A DNA stretch of 45,683 nucleotides, from positions 1-45,683 of the forward strand of contig JAQTQS010000003.1 of assembly GCA_028712125.1 (NCBI GenBank). Reading direction: 5' to 3'. Under the pieces are notes generated by a model. The model made no database searches. It was not told where the DNA came from and saw nothing but the letters and a program-made list of their open reading frames with translations. The position numbers and the translations under genes are program-made. Source of the stretch: Candidatus Altarchaeota archaeon (GTDB taxonomy: Archaea > Altiarchaeota > Altiarchaeia > IMC4 > SCGC-AAA252-I15). Below, piece after piece: positions 15,652-22,593 of this stretch (position 1 is the stretch's first letter; each line of letters starts with the position of its first letter).

Positions 15652-15990
15652 TTTAACCATACCTTTTTGGATTCTGGATATAAAAGCTGTTCCGAAAAAA
15701 AGCGGCGCGGCTAATGACGTGCAAAATTCCGGAATGATGCATAGGCGCCGGCTTTAGCCGCTTTGCCCGGATAGAGGACACCTTCTTACAGGGTATGATA
15801 AAAGAGCTAGTAACTGTTGAAATCAGAATTCTTTTCGACTAACTGCGCATTGCCGAGAACGCCGCCAACCTCCCGGAATAGTGTTAAAACCAGAAACACC
15901 CCATTAAACAAAAAAAAGAAAAACCCGCATCATCCAAAATCCTGGATAACCATCTTAGATTCACAAAAACCCAAAAGCCGAAAAACCCGC
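15652..15990. other. Intergenic region with psmA promoter and a long inverted repeat
   Basis: About 340 bp without a gene. Near 15677-15687 is the psmA TATA box (minus CTTTTATATCC). Farther on is an 8-bp inverted repeat, GCGGCTAA (15707-15714) and TTAGCCGC (15754-15761), enclosing a second palindrome (ATTCCGGAAT, 15725-15734). This could fold as an RNA hairpin or be a binding site. The 15880-15985 stretch is A/C-rich and looks like a 3' untranslated region of the histone-like gene. No ORF or tRNA is seen. Confidence 0.35.
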
Positions 15991-16446
15991 CTACTTCCCG
16001 CCCTCGGCAGGCTCCTTCGGCAAGGAAACAGTATCAGGCGTGACAAACTTCCTGTTCACATCGCGAATCAGCGAATCACAATCCTGCTTGACCTTCTCGA
16101 GCGTCGCCACGATACGATGCCTCTCGCCCTCAACATCGTCAATCAGCTCATAAGGCTCGATAGCAGTCTTAAAATCATCCAACTCAACGACAGTATACTC
16201 GCTCTGGTTCATCTTCTTAGCGACCTTGCGGCACAGCTTCTCAAGCCAAAGATTCATCTCCTCCTTCACACGACGCCGCACAATCTTGTCGTTATCAAGC
16301 TCCTCCTTGATAACCCTCACAATCGGAGACATAGCAAACGCAAACTTGGCCGCCTCCTCCTCGGAAATCTCCTCCTCAACAGCCTCGACTGGAACAGCAA
16401 CAGGTTTCTCCTCAACAACATCCCCGGAATCCTTTTTCTTAGCCAT
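15991..16446 (-). CDS. Histone-fold-like protein with acidic N-terminal tail and helical C-terminal extension
   Basis: The 151-aa protein has a central region resembling the archaeal histone fold. MSPIVRVIKEELDNDKIVRRRV corresponds to helix 1 and the loop, KEEMNLWLEKLCRKVAKKM to the long helix 2, and YTVVELDDFKTAIEPY to loop 2 plus helix 3 (compare the usual KTIKAEDIELAV). Before it is a Val/Glu-rich, probably disordered tail of about 35 residues. After it is a helical extension of about 50 residues (EGERHRIVATLEKVKQDCDSLIRDVNRKF). Usual archaeal histones are only 65-70 aa. I take the ATG at 16446, since the track start is a TTG three codons earlier; a TATA-like box lies near 16480. It could bind DNA or act as a dimeric scaffold. 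Confidence 0.6.
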   Translation of the reverse strand: MAKKKDSGDVVEEKPVAVPVEAVEEEISEEEAAKFAFAMSPIVRVIKEELDNDKIVRRRVKEEMNLWLEKLCRKVAKKMNQSEYTVVELDDFKTAIEPYELIDDVEGERHRIVATLEKVKQDCDSLIRDVNRKFVTPDTVSLPKEPAEGGK

Positions 16447-16632
16447 CGTGAACAAAACTTATAAACACAACGCCCTATAATAATACTCTATAATAATAGT
16501 CCCAAGCAAATAAAAACCCTAGAACGCCTTTCTTTCTGTGCCCACGAAGGGGGCATGCCCCCACTGGGAACAGAAGAAATAAAGTAGGTACATACCCAAA
16601 AAAAAAGAACAAAAAATCACGCTCAACAACAA

Positions 16633-16828
16633 GCGGGGGTGGCCAAGCCTGGTTAGGCAGTCGCCTGCAGTGAAACCCTTTTCTTTCTTTTGCGAAAGAA
16701 AGAAAAGTGTTTTCATCCCCAAAAGAAAGAAAGCCGGATATACGGCTTATCCCTCAGGGGGTGAAGCATTCGATATTACGAATGCTCTCAGTAAGCGACC
16801 AACGGGAGTTCAAATCTCTCCCCCCGCT
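16633..16828 (+). tRNA. tRNA-Cys (GCA) with a 123-nt intron
   Basis: The acceptor stem is GCGGGGG/CCCCCGC (16633-16639 and 16821-16827), with discriminator T at 16828, the expected U73 of tRNA-Cys. The D arm is GCC...GGC (16642-16658), the anticodon stem GTCGC/GCGAC (16660-16664 and 16795-16799), and the anticodon GCA at 16667-16669. The variable loop is 4 nt and the T arm is GGGAG-TTCAAAT-CTCTC with one G-T pair. An intron occupies 16671-16793, at the canonical 37/38 position. Three-base bulges AGT and TAA flank a short helix (CTG/CAG plus one mismatch), a relaxed bulge-helix-bulge. The intron holds two perfect hairpins: 13 bp (16678-16690 with 16695-16707) and 8 bp (16765-16772 with 16779-16786). 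CCA is not encoded. Confidence 0.88.
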
Positions 16829-16854
16829 ACTCTCAACTCAGATAGAACGCAGTA

Positions 16855-16887
16855 GTGCGATTTCAAGGGTCGGAGTTTGAATCGCAC
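16855..16887. repeat. 8-bp perfect inverted repeat in the island
   Basis: GTGCGATT (16855-16862) and AATCGCAC (16880-16887) are perfect inverted copies with a 17-nt loop. The loop and right arm include GGAGTTTGAATC, which looks like a tRNA T-arm core but cannot form its stem. It may be a degraded tRNA piece, a terminator-like hairpin or an att-site arm. Confidence 0.35.
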
Positions 16888-16993
16888 TTGCCGATTTATG
16901 TAAGAGTAGAAAATCTTCTATCAATAGAGTAAAGGGTATGCTAAAAAGCAATTTGAATTTGTCTTTAAAATTGAATATAATAACATACTCAGT

Positions 16994-17320
16994 ATGGACC
17001 TAATTTTTCATTGGATGATTATCACACCCATAATGCTGTTTTTTGTATTTTGTGTAATCTTGGTTAGTAGTATTGCACGAAATACTTCAAAGGAAAGAAA
17101 TTTTACTAAAGGAGAATTTGAATCTATATTAAAGTCATATTTTCATATTATAATTGTAGTTGAAGTTTCTTTGCTATCTCTCTATCTGGCAGCTGAGGTA
17201 TATACAAATTTATGGAATAATTTTCTTATTTATCTGATAACACTTTTGATATTTCAAAGCATATTTTTATATGTTTATGGGAAAACAAGTATACATAGAA
17301 AACTAACCCATAAATCCTAA
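16994..17320 (+). CDS. Small AT-rich membrane protein in the tRNA-flanking island
   Basis: A 108-aa protein with three predicted membrane helices (about 5-28, 50-68, 76-96) and short charged loops (ARNTSKERNFTKGEFE). No family recognised. Codons are A/T-ending, unlike every neighbouring gene, which supports foreign origin. TATA-like sequence (AATATAATAACATAC) lies 15-25 nt before the ATG and there is no ribosome site, so translation may be leaderless or nearly so. A 90-bp gene-free stretch follows before the 11-nt repeat. Confidence 0.5.
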   Translation: MDLIFHWMIITPIMLFFVFCVILVSSIARNTSKERNFTKGEFESILKSYFHIIIVVEVSLLSLYLAAEVYTNLWNNFLIYLITLLIFQSIFLYVYGKTSIHRKLTHKS

Positions 17321-17411
17321 TATTTGAAGATTATCATCAAATATCTATTCAATTGTGGGATATGGAACTCTTGCGGTCATCGCTCCCCCCGCTTCCATCA
17401 TCAAGCCTGTA

Positions 17412-19025
17412 TTAAGGGTTTGTAGCCCCATAAATCTCGATTCCCTTGCACGATGAGACGTCGGTTATGTTCTGCCATCTCAGGGGCGGGAAGCCCTTCC
17501 CGTCGCAGGCTTTGCTCCAGGTCTTGTTGAAGTCCCACTTGTCCATGGGCGGCGAGCTTGTGTTGAAGAAGTAGGATAGGCCGCCGTTATTGTTGTTTAT
17601 GGTGTTGCAGTCGGAAGAGCCGCCGCCGTAGTTGTAATAGCATTTAGTGGCATTGTCATTTGTCCAGTTGTACCAATAGCAGTTTGAGACGCCGCCGTAT
17701 ATTTCTTCCACTCCGCCCCCCGCGTAGGTGTAGGTGTAGGTTATGAAGGAGGCGCTAAAAGAATCAGCCAGGAGATACCAATTGTTATAGTCGGCAATAC
17801 CGCCGATATGGGACTTTGCGTTGATGTATCCGGCGGAATAGACCCGTTCCATGGGCCCGTCTTGGTATCTCGTCACCCCGCCTACGTATCCGGATGTAGA
17901 GTTAATCCGGCCGATGAAGTACGAGTCGTACATGTAGCTTTCGTCGAGGTTGCCGGCTAGTCCGCCGGTGAATGTTCCGCTGCTGTGGATGTTTCCGGTT
18001 GCGAAGCAGTTGTGCATACTGTGGTACATGAGATAGCCCGCGAAGCTTCCGGTGTTGCCTTTTCCGCGGATGTTCATGTTTACAAGGCCGGTATTGTTTA
18101 TAGTGCCGATGCCGCGCACATACCCGAACAGTCCGGTGTATGGGCCGGTTGAGTTTATGTAAAGGTTGGTTATGGTGTGGTTGTTGCCGTTGAGTGACGC
18201 GTAAAAGGCGTTGTTGGCGTCTTTTCCTATTGGGATGAAGCCGGCGCCATTGTTCCAGTTCACGCTATCGCTGCAGTCGATGTCGTTAGCCAGGGCATAG
18301 TTTAAACTTGTGTTGAGTTGTATGTTTTGCAGCTGGGTGCAGTTTGTCACCAGACACCCGTCTGTGGAGGGCGCCATGTTGTCCGGGCATAATGTTGTGG
18401 TTGTTGCTATAATTGAACTGCTGGAACTGCTGCTGCTGGAGGAGGCGTAGATGCTGCTGCTGGATGAGCTCGTAGATGCCTCTGATGAGGCATTCGATGA
18501 GCTCGAAGAGCTCATTCCGCTAACAGCGGAACTGCTGCTTGAACTCATGCCGCTAGATGCGGCACTGCTTGCCATGCTGCTGGAGGAGGCGTAGATACTG
18601 CTGCTGGAACTGCTGCTGGAGGATGTGTAGATGCTGCTATCGGAGGGCGGAATCGTGGTGGAAACACTGTTCTCAGGAGTCAAGTTGGCGTCAATCTTAT
18701 TATCTTTGCTCTTTGTGGTTACTATAAACTCACTGCTCCAGGTCAAATAGCCCGGTTTCGTGAGAAAGATGGTGTGTCTGCCAGTTGATGCGTTAATCAC
18801 ATTGTTGGTCTCCCCTATTTGGTTGTTCATGTCGTCCAGAAAAATCGACGCGCCGGAGGGGGTGGAAGTAACAGAAACCTCAATCAAAAGACCACCCTTA
18901 AACAAACCCATGGGAGCTTCAACATACCACTGGTTAACAAGCAAACCAAAAACCAAAAATAAAAAAAGAGCCAATAATGCAAAAAACGGCTTATTAGCGC
19001 CAATCTGAGACATGATTCTATTCAT
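17412..19025 (-). CDS. Membrane-anchored surface protein: PEGA-like, poly-Ser linker and GLUG-like repeats
   Basis: A 537-aa extracellular protein. Residues 14-33 are a signal anchor. Residues 48-115 look like a PEGA domain (VTSTPSGASIFLDD...GRHTIFLTKPGYLTW). Residues 123-212 are a serine-rich linker built from SSSSS and IYASSSS units. The rest resembles a GLUG/right-handed beta-helix fold, with the entry strand NGNNHTITNLYINSTGPYTGLFGYV and repeated GGLAG, YVGGV and HIGGIADY turns. Many NxS/T sites could be N-glycosylated. It is convergent in function with the other surface genes here and lies 120 nt downstream of a GT-C glycosyltransferase on the same strand. The start is the first of two ATGs five codons apart. 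Confidence 0.85.
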   Translation of the reverse strand: MNRIMSQIGANKPFFALLALFLFLVFGLLVNQWYVEAPMGLFKGGLLIEVSVTSTPSGASIFLDDMNNQIGETNNVINASTGRHTIFLTKPGYLTWSSEFIVTTKSKDNKIDANLTPENSVSTTIPPSDSSIYTSSSSSSSSSIYASSSSMASSAASSGMSSSSSSAVSGMSSSSSSNASSEASTSSSSSSIYASSSSSSSSSSIIATTTTLCPDNMAPSTDGCLVTNCTQLQNIQLNTSLNYALANDIDCSDSVNWNNGAGFIPIGKDANNAFYASLNGNNHTITNLYINSTGPYTGLFGYVRGIGTINNTGLVNMNIRGKGNTGSFAGYLMYHSMHNCFATGNIHSSGTFTGGLAGNLDESYMYDSYFIGRINSTSGYVGGVTRYQDGPMERVYSAGYINAKSHIGGIADYNNWYLLADSFSASFITYTYTYAGGGVEEIYGGVSNCYWYNWTNDNATKCYYNYGGGSSDCNTINNNNGGLSYFFNTSSPPMDKWDFNKTWSKACDGKGFPPLRWQNITDVSSCKGIEIYGATNP

Positions 19026-19145
19026 TATATCTATCAGATGATATCTATTGGGGCTTCAATTAATTAAAAAGCTTACTGACGCCAAACCCAGCTAACCTTT
19101 TTTTCCCTATTTGCGTTCTAGCCTAATAAAAAGAATGCCAGGTTT

Positions 19146-20696
19146 CTATGCGATTATCTTGTACGCCACTTCCCCGTTGCGGTGGTAGAACACCATCAGA
19201 GGCGTCGCATTGGCGAGCTCGTAGCTTCTGGCCACGAGAAGCGTTTTGCCGTCCATTGGGTATGAGCTGACGTTGTCCAGAACGTATTTTGCGTCATACG
19301 CGCATCTTTTCGCGTAGAACAGCTGGTAGTCCTCAATGGCCAAATCAGAGGTCGTGTAGACCTTTTCAGGGCTTATCAGCACGTCGTTCTTTAACGCGAA
19401 GTCTTTTGTGAAAACGATTTTATCGTACCTGTCCTTGACCGATTCCGTATAGGCGAATACGTCTTTTGCAGGAGTCATGAAAGCTGTCTCGGTTTCAATC
19501 AGGTAGGGCTGGTATATGAAATAACTCGCATAAAACTGGCATGCCCCCAGGGCCAGGCTGATGGTTATCAAAGCCGAAAGGAACAGTAGTATTTTCCTCC
19601 GGCTACGGTAGTAGAGTAGAATACGGTATATGCCGTATGCGGCGATGATGTCCAGGACAGGCCCTGCGGAGGTGTAAAACCGCCTCAGAGCGCCGTGCGA
19701 TGTGTCCGAAACAAGGGCGGACAGCACGAGGGACAGTATCAGCCAGTAGAGTATTAGCGTGCTTTCCATGCGCCTATCCTTCAACAGGAGCAGGATTCCG
19801 GCCAGTGACAGCGGGATGTAAACGTAGTAGTATGTGTAGGATACGTTTGACTGGGGCAGCATTTCAAGATTGCCCGATGGGATGAATATCGTGTATGCTA
19901 AACCCCGGATATTACGGGCTAAATCAGATATTGACTCCGACGTTGGCGGCCCCGGGATTCTTTCGAGGTCTATGCCGCTGATTTTGGTTATGAGCAGGCT
20001 CAGGAGGAACATCATGATTATTGCGGAAATGAAAAGCCGGTAATGCTTGGTATAATTGAGTTTCTTTACCCGGCTGTATACGAGGTAGTGGAATCCAAAG
20101 ATGAAAAAAGGGACGAAAAGGTGCGCCAGAAAGTAGCTGAAGAATCCCATGCCGGCGGCAAATCCGCTGTAAACCAGGTATCTGGGGCTTCCCTGCAATC
20201 CCTTTAGGAACAGGCACATTGAGAGCATTAAAAAAAGCGTTGGCTGGAAGGTGTGCACAAAGCCGATTCTGCTGTAGACGATGTGCCATGGCGATACTGC
20301 GACCAGCAGCGAGGAAATCAGGCCGATGATGTTGTTGTTAAACAAAAGTCGGGCCAGGAAGAAGGTGGACAGCACGATTAGTATCCCTACTGCGGCCGGT
20401 ATTATGCGGACTGCGAACTCGTTTGGCCCGAACAGGAAAACAGAACCCGCTACGGGGTACATCTGCAACGGCAGGACGAATGCCAGATGGCTGTATGAGA
20501 CCAGCGGGAGGAGAGCGCCGTTGAGGTCCTTGCCTGTCGTCAGGAGGCAGTAGCCAAGGTTTCCGAAAAAGGCTTCGTCATAGAACAGGCCGGGGGGAAT
20601 CTCGCCTAGCTTGTACAACCTAAAGAAACCGGCTAAAAGCAGGATGCATGACAGCATGCAAAAAGTCTGGCGGTTGTTCAAACTGGATGAACCCAT
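19146..20696 (-). CDS. GT-C fold glycosyltransferase (PMT/ArnT-like)
   Basis: A 516-aa integral membrane protein with about 11-12 hydrophobic segments. The first extracellular loop has the acidic pair typical of GT-C enzymes (PPGLFYDEAFFGNLGY), as in PMT mannosyltransferases and ArnT. These use polyprenyl-phosphate sugars to glycosylate proteins or lipids on the outer face. The C-terminal 100 residues are soluble. The gene sits between two poly-serine surface proteins, which are natural candidates for O-linked sugar; the pairing is inference. The start ATG follows an A/T-rich stretch at 20697-20720. Confidence 0.85.
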   Translation of the reverse strand: MGSSSLNNRQTFCMLSCILLLAGFFRLYKLGEIPPGLFYDEAFFGNLGYCLLTTGKDLNGALLPLVSYSHLAFVLPLQMYPVAGSVFLFGPNEFAVRIIPAAVGILIVLSTFFLARLLFNNNIIGLISSLLVAVSPWHIVYSRIGFVHTFQPTLFLMLSMCLFLKGLQGSPRYLVYSGFAAGMGFFSYFLAHLFVPFFIFGFHYLVYSRVKKLNYTKHYRLFISAIIMMFLLSLLITKISGIDLERIPGPPTSESISDLARNIRGLAYTIFIPSGNLEMLPQSNVSYTYYYVYIPLSLAGILLLLKDRRMESTLILYWLILSLVLSALVSDTSHGALRRFYTSAGPVLDIIAAYGIYRILLYYRSRRKILLFLSALITISLALGACQFYASYFIYQPYLIETETAFMTPAKDVFAYTESVKDRYDKIVFTKDFALKNDVLISPEKVYTTSDLAIEDYQLFYAKRCAYDAKYVLDNVSSYPMDGKTLLVARSYELANATPLMVFYHRNGEVAYKIIA

Positions 20697-20903
20697 TTTT
20701 TGTAAAAATTGTATTAAAATGGGATTTGGGGGTTATTAAGCCGGAAGGATGTTGAGCATGTGATTTGCCTGATGTCTGGCGGGGCGGGTGAGTTTTGGAT
20801 TTGAAATCTTTCCGGCTGTTGTTTGGCGGTTTTCGGGCTATTTAAAGACCTTATTCATATATTTGAGTCCGTTAGATTGTTTTATGCAGTTCAGGGGTTT
20901 AAG

Positions 20904-21662
20904 ATGGTGTTGAAGCGCACGTTCTCCACGCTTTTTCAGTGGAGCATGGTTTTGGTTCCGTTGGCTGCGTCGTTGACGAGCATTGTTTACACTTTTTATT
21001 ATATTAGCGTGCTGGAGAGCAACAGCTCGATGAGCAGTTCCATGATGAGCAGCAGCAGCCGTTTTGAGAGCAGTTCGAGCAGCAGCCAGGTCGTTAGCAG
21101 CAGCAGTTCGAGCTCCAGCAGCAGCAGCAGCAGCGTTCTTTTCCAGTCGAGCAGTTTTGAGAGCAGCAGAAACAGCGCGATTAGCAGCAGGATGGGAAGC
21201 AGCAGCGTCTTGAGCGCCCTGAGCAGCAGTTCCAGCAGCGCGAGGAGCAGCAGTTCGAGCGCCGGGTCGTCCCTTGAGAGCAGTCATGTGAGCGCGTTGT
21301 CCAGCTTTGCGAGGGGCGTTTCCAGCAGCATCGAGAGCAGTGCAGAGAGCAGCCGGCAGAGCAGCAGCATCGCCTCGCGTCTCGGGAACAGCAACAGTTT
21401 CATGAGCAGTTTTTTAAGCAGCATGAGCAGCAGTTCGAAGGCCAGCAGCAGCAGTTCGAAGGCCAGCAGCAGCGTTTATGGCGAGGCGTCTACTTCGAGC
21501 AGCGTTGCGAGCTCGAGCACAGTTGCGAGCTCGAGCACCGCTGCGAGTTCTAGCACCGCTGCGAGCTCTACTGCGGCGAGCACCAGCGCGCCTGAAACGA
21601 CTGTGGCTGTCTCAAGCTCGTCTGATTCTTCGACGACTGAACCGTCCAGCAGCGCGGCTTAG
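20904..21662 (+). CDS. Poly-serine membrane-anchored surface protein
   Basis: The protein of 252 aa has one membrane segment near the N-terminus (FQWSMVLVPLAASLTSIVYTFYYISVL). The rest is almost only low-complexity SSSS runs broken by single hydrophobic or charged residues and ending in Ala/Thr/Pro-rich sequence. Serines are mostly AGC (AGCAGCAGC) with some TCG/TCC, so the DNA is also repetitive. The track starts at a TTG 27 codons earlier. I prefer the ATG at 20904 because AGGGG stands before it and a TATTTAAAG box lies upstream. Such tails are rod-like stalks when glycosylated; the GT-C gene next door fits. No folded domain is visible. Confidence 0.7.
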   Translation: MVLKRTFSTLFQWSMVLVPLAASLTSIVYTFYYISVLESNSSMSSSMMSSSSRFESSSSSSQVVSSSSSSSSSSSSSVLFQSSSFESSRNSAISSRMGSSSVLSALSSSSSSARSSSSSAGSSLESSHVSALSSFARGVSSSIESSAESSRQSSSIASRLGNSNSFMSSFLSSMSSSSKASSSSSKASSSVYGEASTSSSVASSSTVASSSTAASSSTAASSTAASTSAPETTVAVSSSSDSSTTEPSSSAA

Positions 21663-21671
21663 ACTCTGGCG

Positions 21672-22541
21672 TTATTGCATGCTTTCGCAGTCTATCCTGG
21701 TCTCCCTTCCCCAGATTTCAGCGCAGAGGGAGATGTCATTTAGGCTTATCCTGACGGCCATGTAGCATTCGTCCCTTTTCGGGCGGTTTATTATCGGGCT
21801 GCAGATTGTCGCGTTGTTTTTCTGGGTTGCGACGATTTTATAGCAGTCGTCCTTCTCGTCCTGCAGGTCGGATTCGGTGTGTATATTGTCGCATAGCACT
21901 ACGTTGCCTTGGGAGGTGGCCATCGACAGGTAGCATGCGTTCCGGTCGGAGTAGTGGCGTGTAGCGCCGCACATTGCCGGGTTCTGGTTCGCGATTGCGG
22001 TGTCCCGGTAGCAGTCGTCGCGGTAGGACGGCATGCTCAGCCTCTGGCATATGTATGATTCGTTCAGCATCCTGCTGAGGTTGATGTAGCAGTAGTTGGA
22101 CGAGAGGTGCTGCTTGTTTTCTATGAGGCCGCATATGTACGGCTCTTTTAGGTCTATTGCGAGATTGCTGTAGCACCAGTAGCGGTCGGTTTCGTTTATG
22201 GTGGCGTTGCATGCTTCCAGGCGCTCTGTTCGTTTGTTGTCGAGGGTTGTCGTGGTCGTGGCAGGGGCTTTTGATGTTGTCGGTGCGGTTGTCGCCGGGA
22301 TTATTGTGGTGGTTGTCGGGTCTTGTATTGTCGTGATGGCGTCTAATATTGTGGTTGTCGTTTCGTCTTCGTCGCATAGCTGGCTGGCGTCGGCGTCGAG
22401 GCAGCATTCGCCGCCCGCCCGCTCAAGGTAGGGCGTCTCGCATCGCGCTCTTTCCTCGGAGAATATCATGGCGACTGCAACCACTGCGGCGATGCACGCG
22501 ATGACCGCAAGCCATGATACGGCTTTAATGCTAGTTTCCAT
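21672..22541 (-). CDS. Secreted or anchored protein with Thr-rich linker and Cys-Tyr repeat domain
   Basis: A 289-aa protein. Residues 8-28 are a signal anchor. A short cysteine pair region follows (GGECCLDADASQLCDED), then a threonine-rich linker (TTTT and TTAPTT units, about 60-105). Residues 109-289 hold roughly six copies of a 25-35-residue unit with the pattern R-x-x-C-Y...A...C (for example RDDCYRDTAIANQNPAMC and RNACYLSMATSQGNVVLC). The even, paired cysteines suggest disulfides in an extracellular solenoid. Function unknown; not a family I can name. The gene ends 9 nt from the stop of the poly-serine gene on the other strand. Confidence 0.75.
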   Translation of the reverse strand: METSIKAVSWLAVIACIAAVVAVAMIFSEERARCETPYLERAGGECCLDADASQLCDEDETTTTILDAITTIQDPTTTTIIPATTAPTTSKAPATTTTTLDNKRTERLEACNATINETDRYWCYSNLAIDLKEPYICGLIENKQHLSSNYCYINLSRMLNESYICQRLSMPSYRDDCYRDTAIANQNPAMCGATRHYSDRNACYLSMATSQGNVVLCDNIHTESDLQDEKDDCYKIVATQKNNATICSPIINRPKRDECYMAVRISLNDISLCAEIWGRETRIDCESMQ

Positions 22542-22593
22542 GTGGATTTGTTATTGGATAGTCTAGTTTAAATTATGATTCCTATTGTTATTT

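Larger units (their letters stand above)
16829..17393. mobile_element. Small AT-rich island next to tRNA-Cys, bounded by an 11-nt repeat
   Basis: The last 11 bases of the tRNA gene (CTCCCCCCGCT, 16818-16828) recur exactly at 17383-17393. The 565 bp between are far more A/T-rich than both flanks and hold one ORF for a small membrane protein plus an inverted repeat. This is the signature of integration at a tRNA 3' end, with the second copy as the distal attachment site. No integrase is present, so it would be a remnant or an element moved in trans. Confidence 0.45.

Noticed and set aside
15715-15765. C/D-box guide RNA
   Set aside because: There is a GATG resembling box C but no convincing D, D' or C' boxes at the right spacing.
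16519-16722. Minus-strand 67-aa ORF
   Set aside because: It runs across the tRNA-Cys 5' half and its intron and has no promoter or ribosome site of its own.
16855-16890. Second tRNA gene after tRNA-Cys
   Set aside because: It has a T-loop-like GGAGTTTGAATC, but no T stem, D arm or acceptor stem can be formed.
20838-21287. Ala-rich minus-strand ORF (149 aa)
   Set aside because: It is the complement of the AGC-rich serine tract read in another frame; triplet repeats keep all frames open.
21000-21600. CRISPR-like or satellite repeat
   Set aside because: The repeated AGC triplets are irregular and coding for serine, with no spacer structure.
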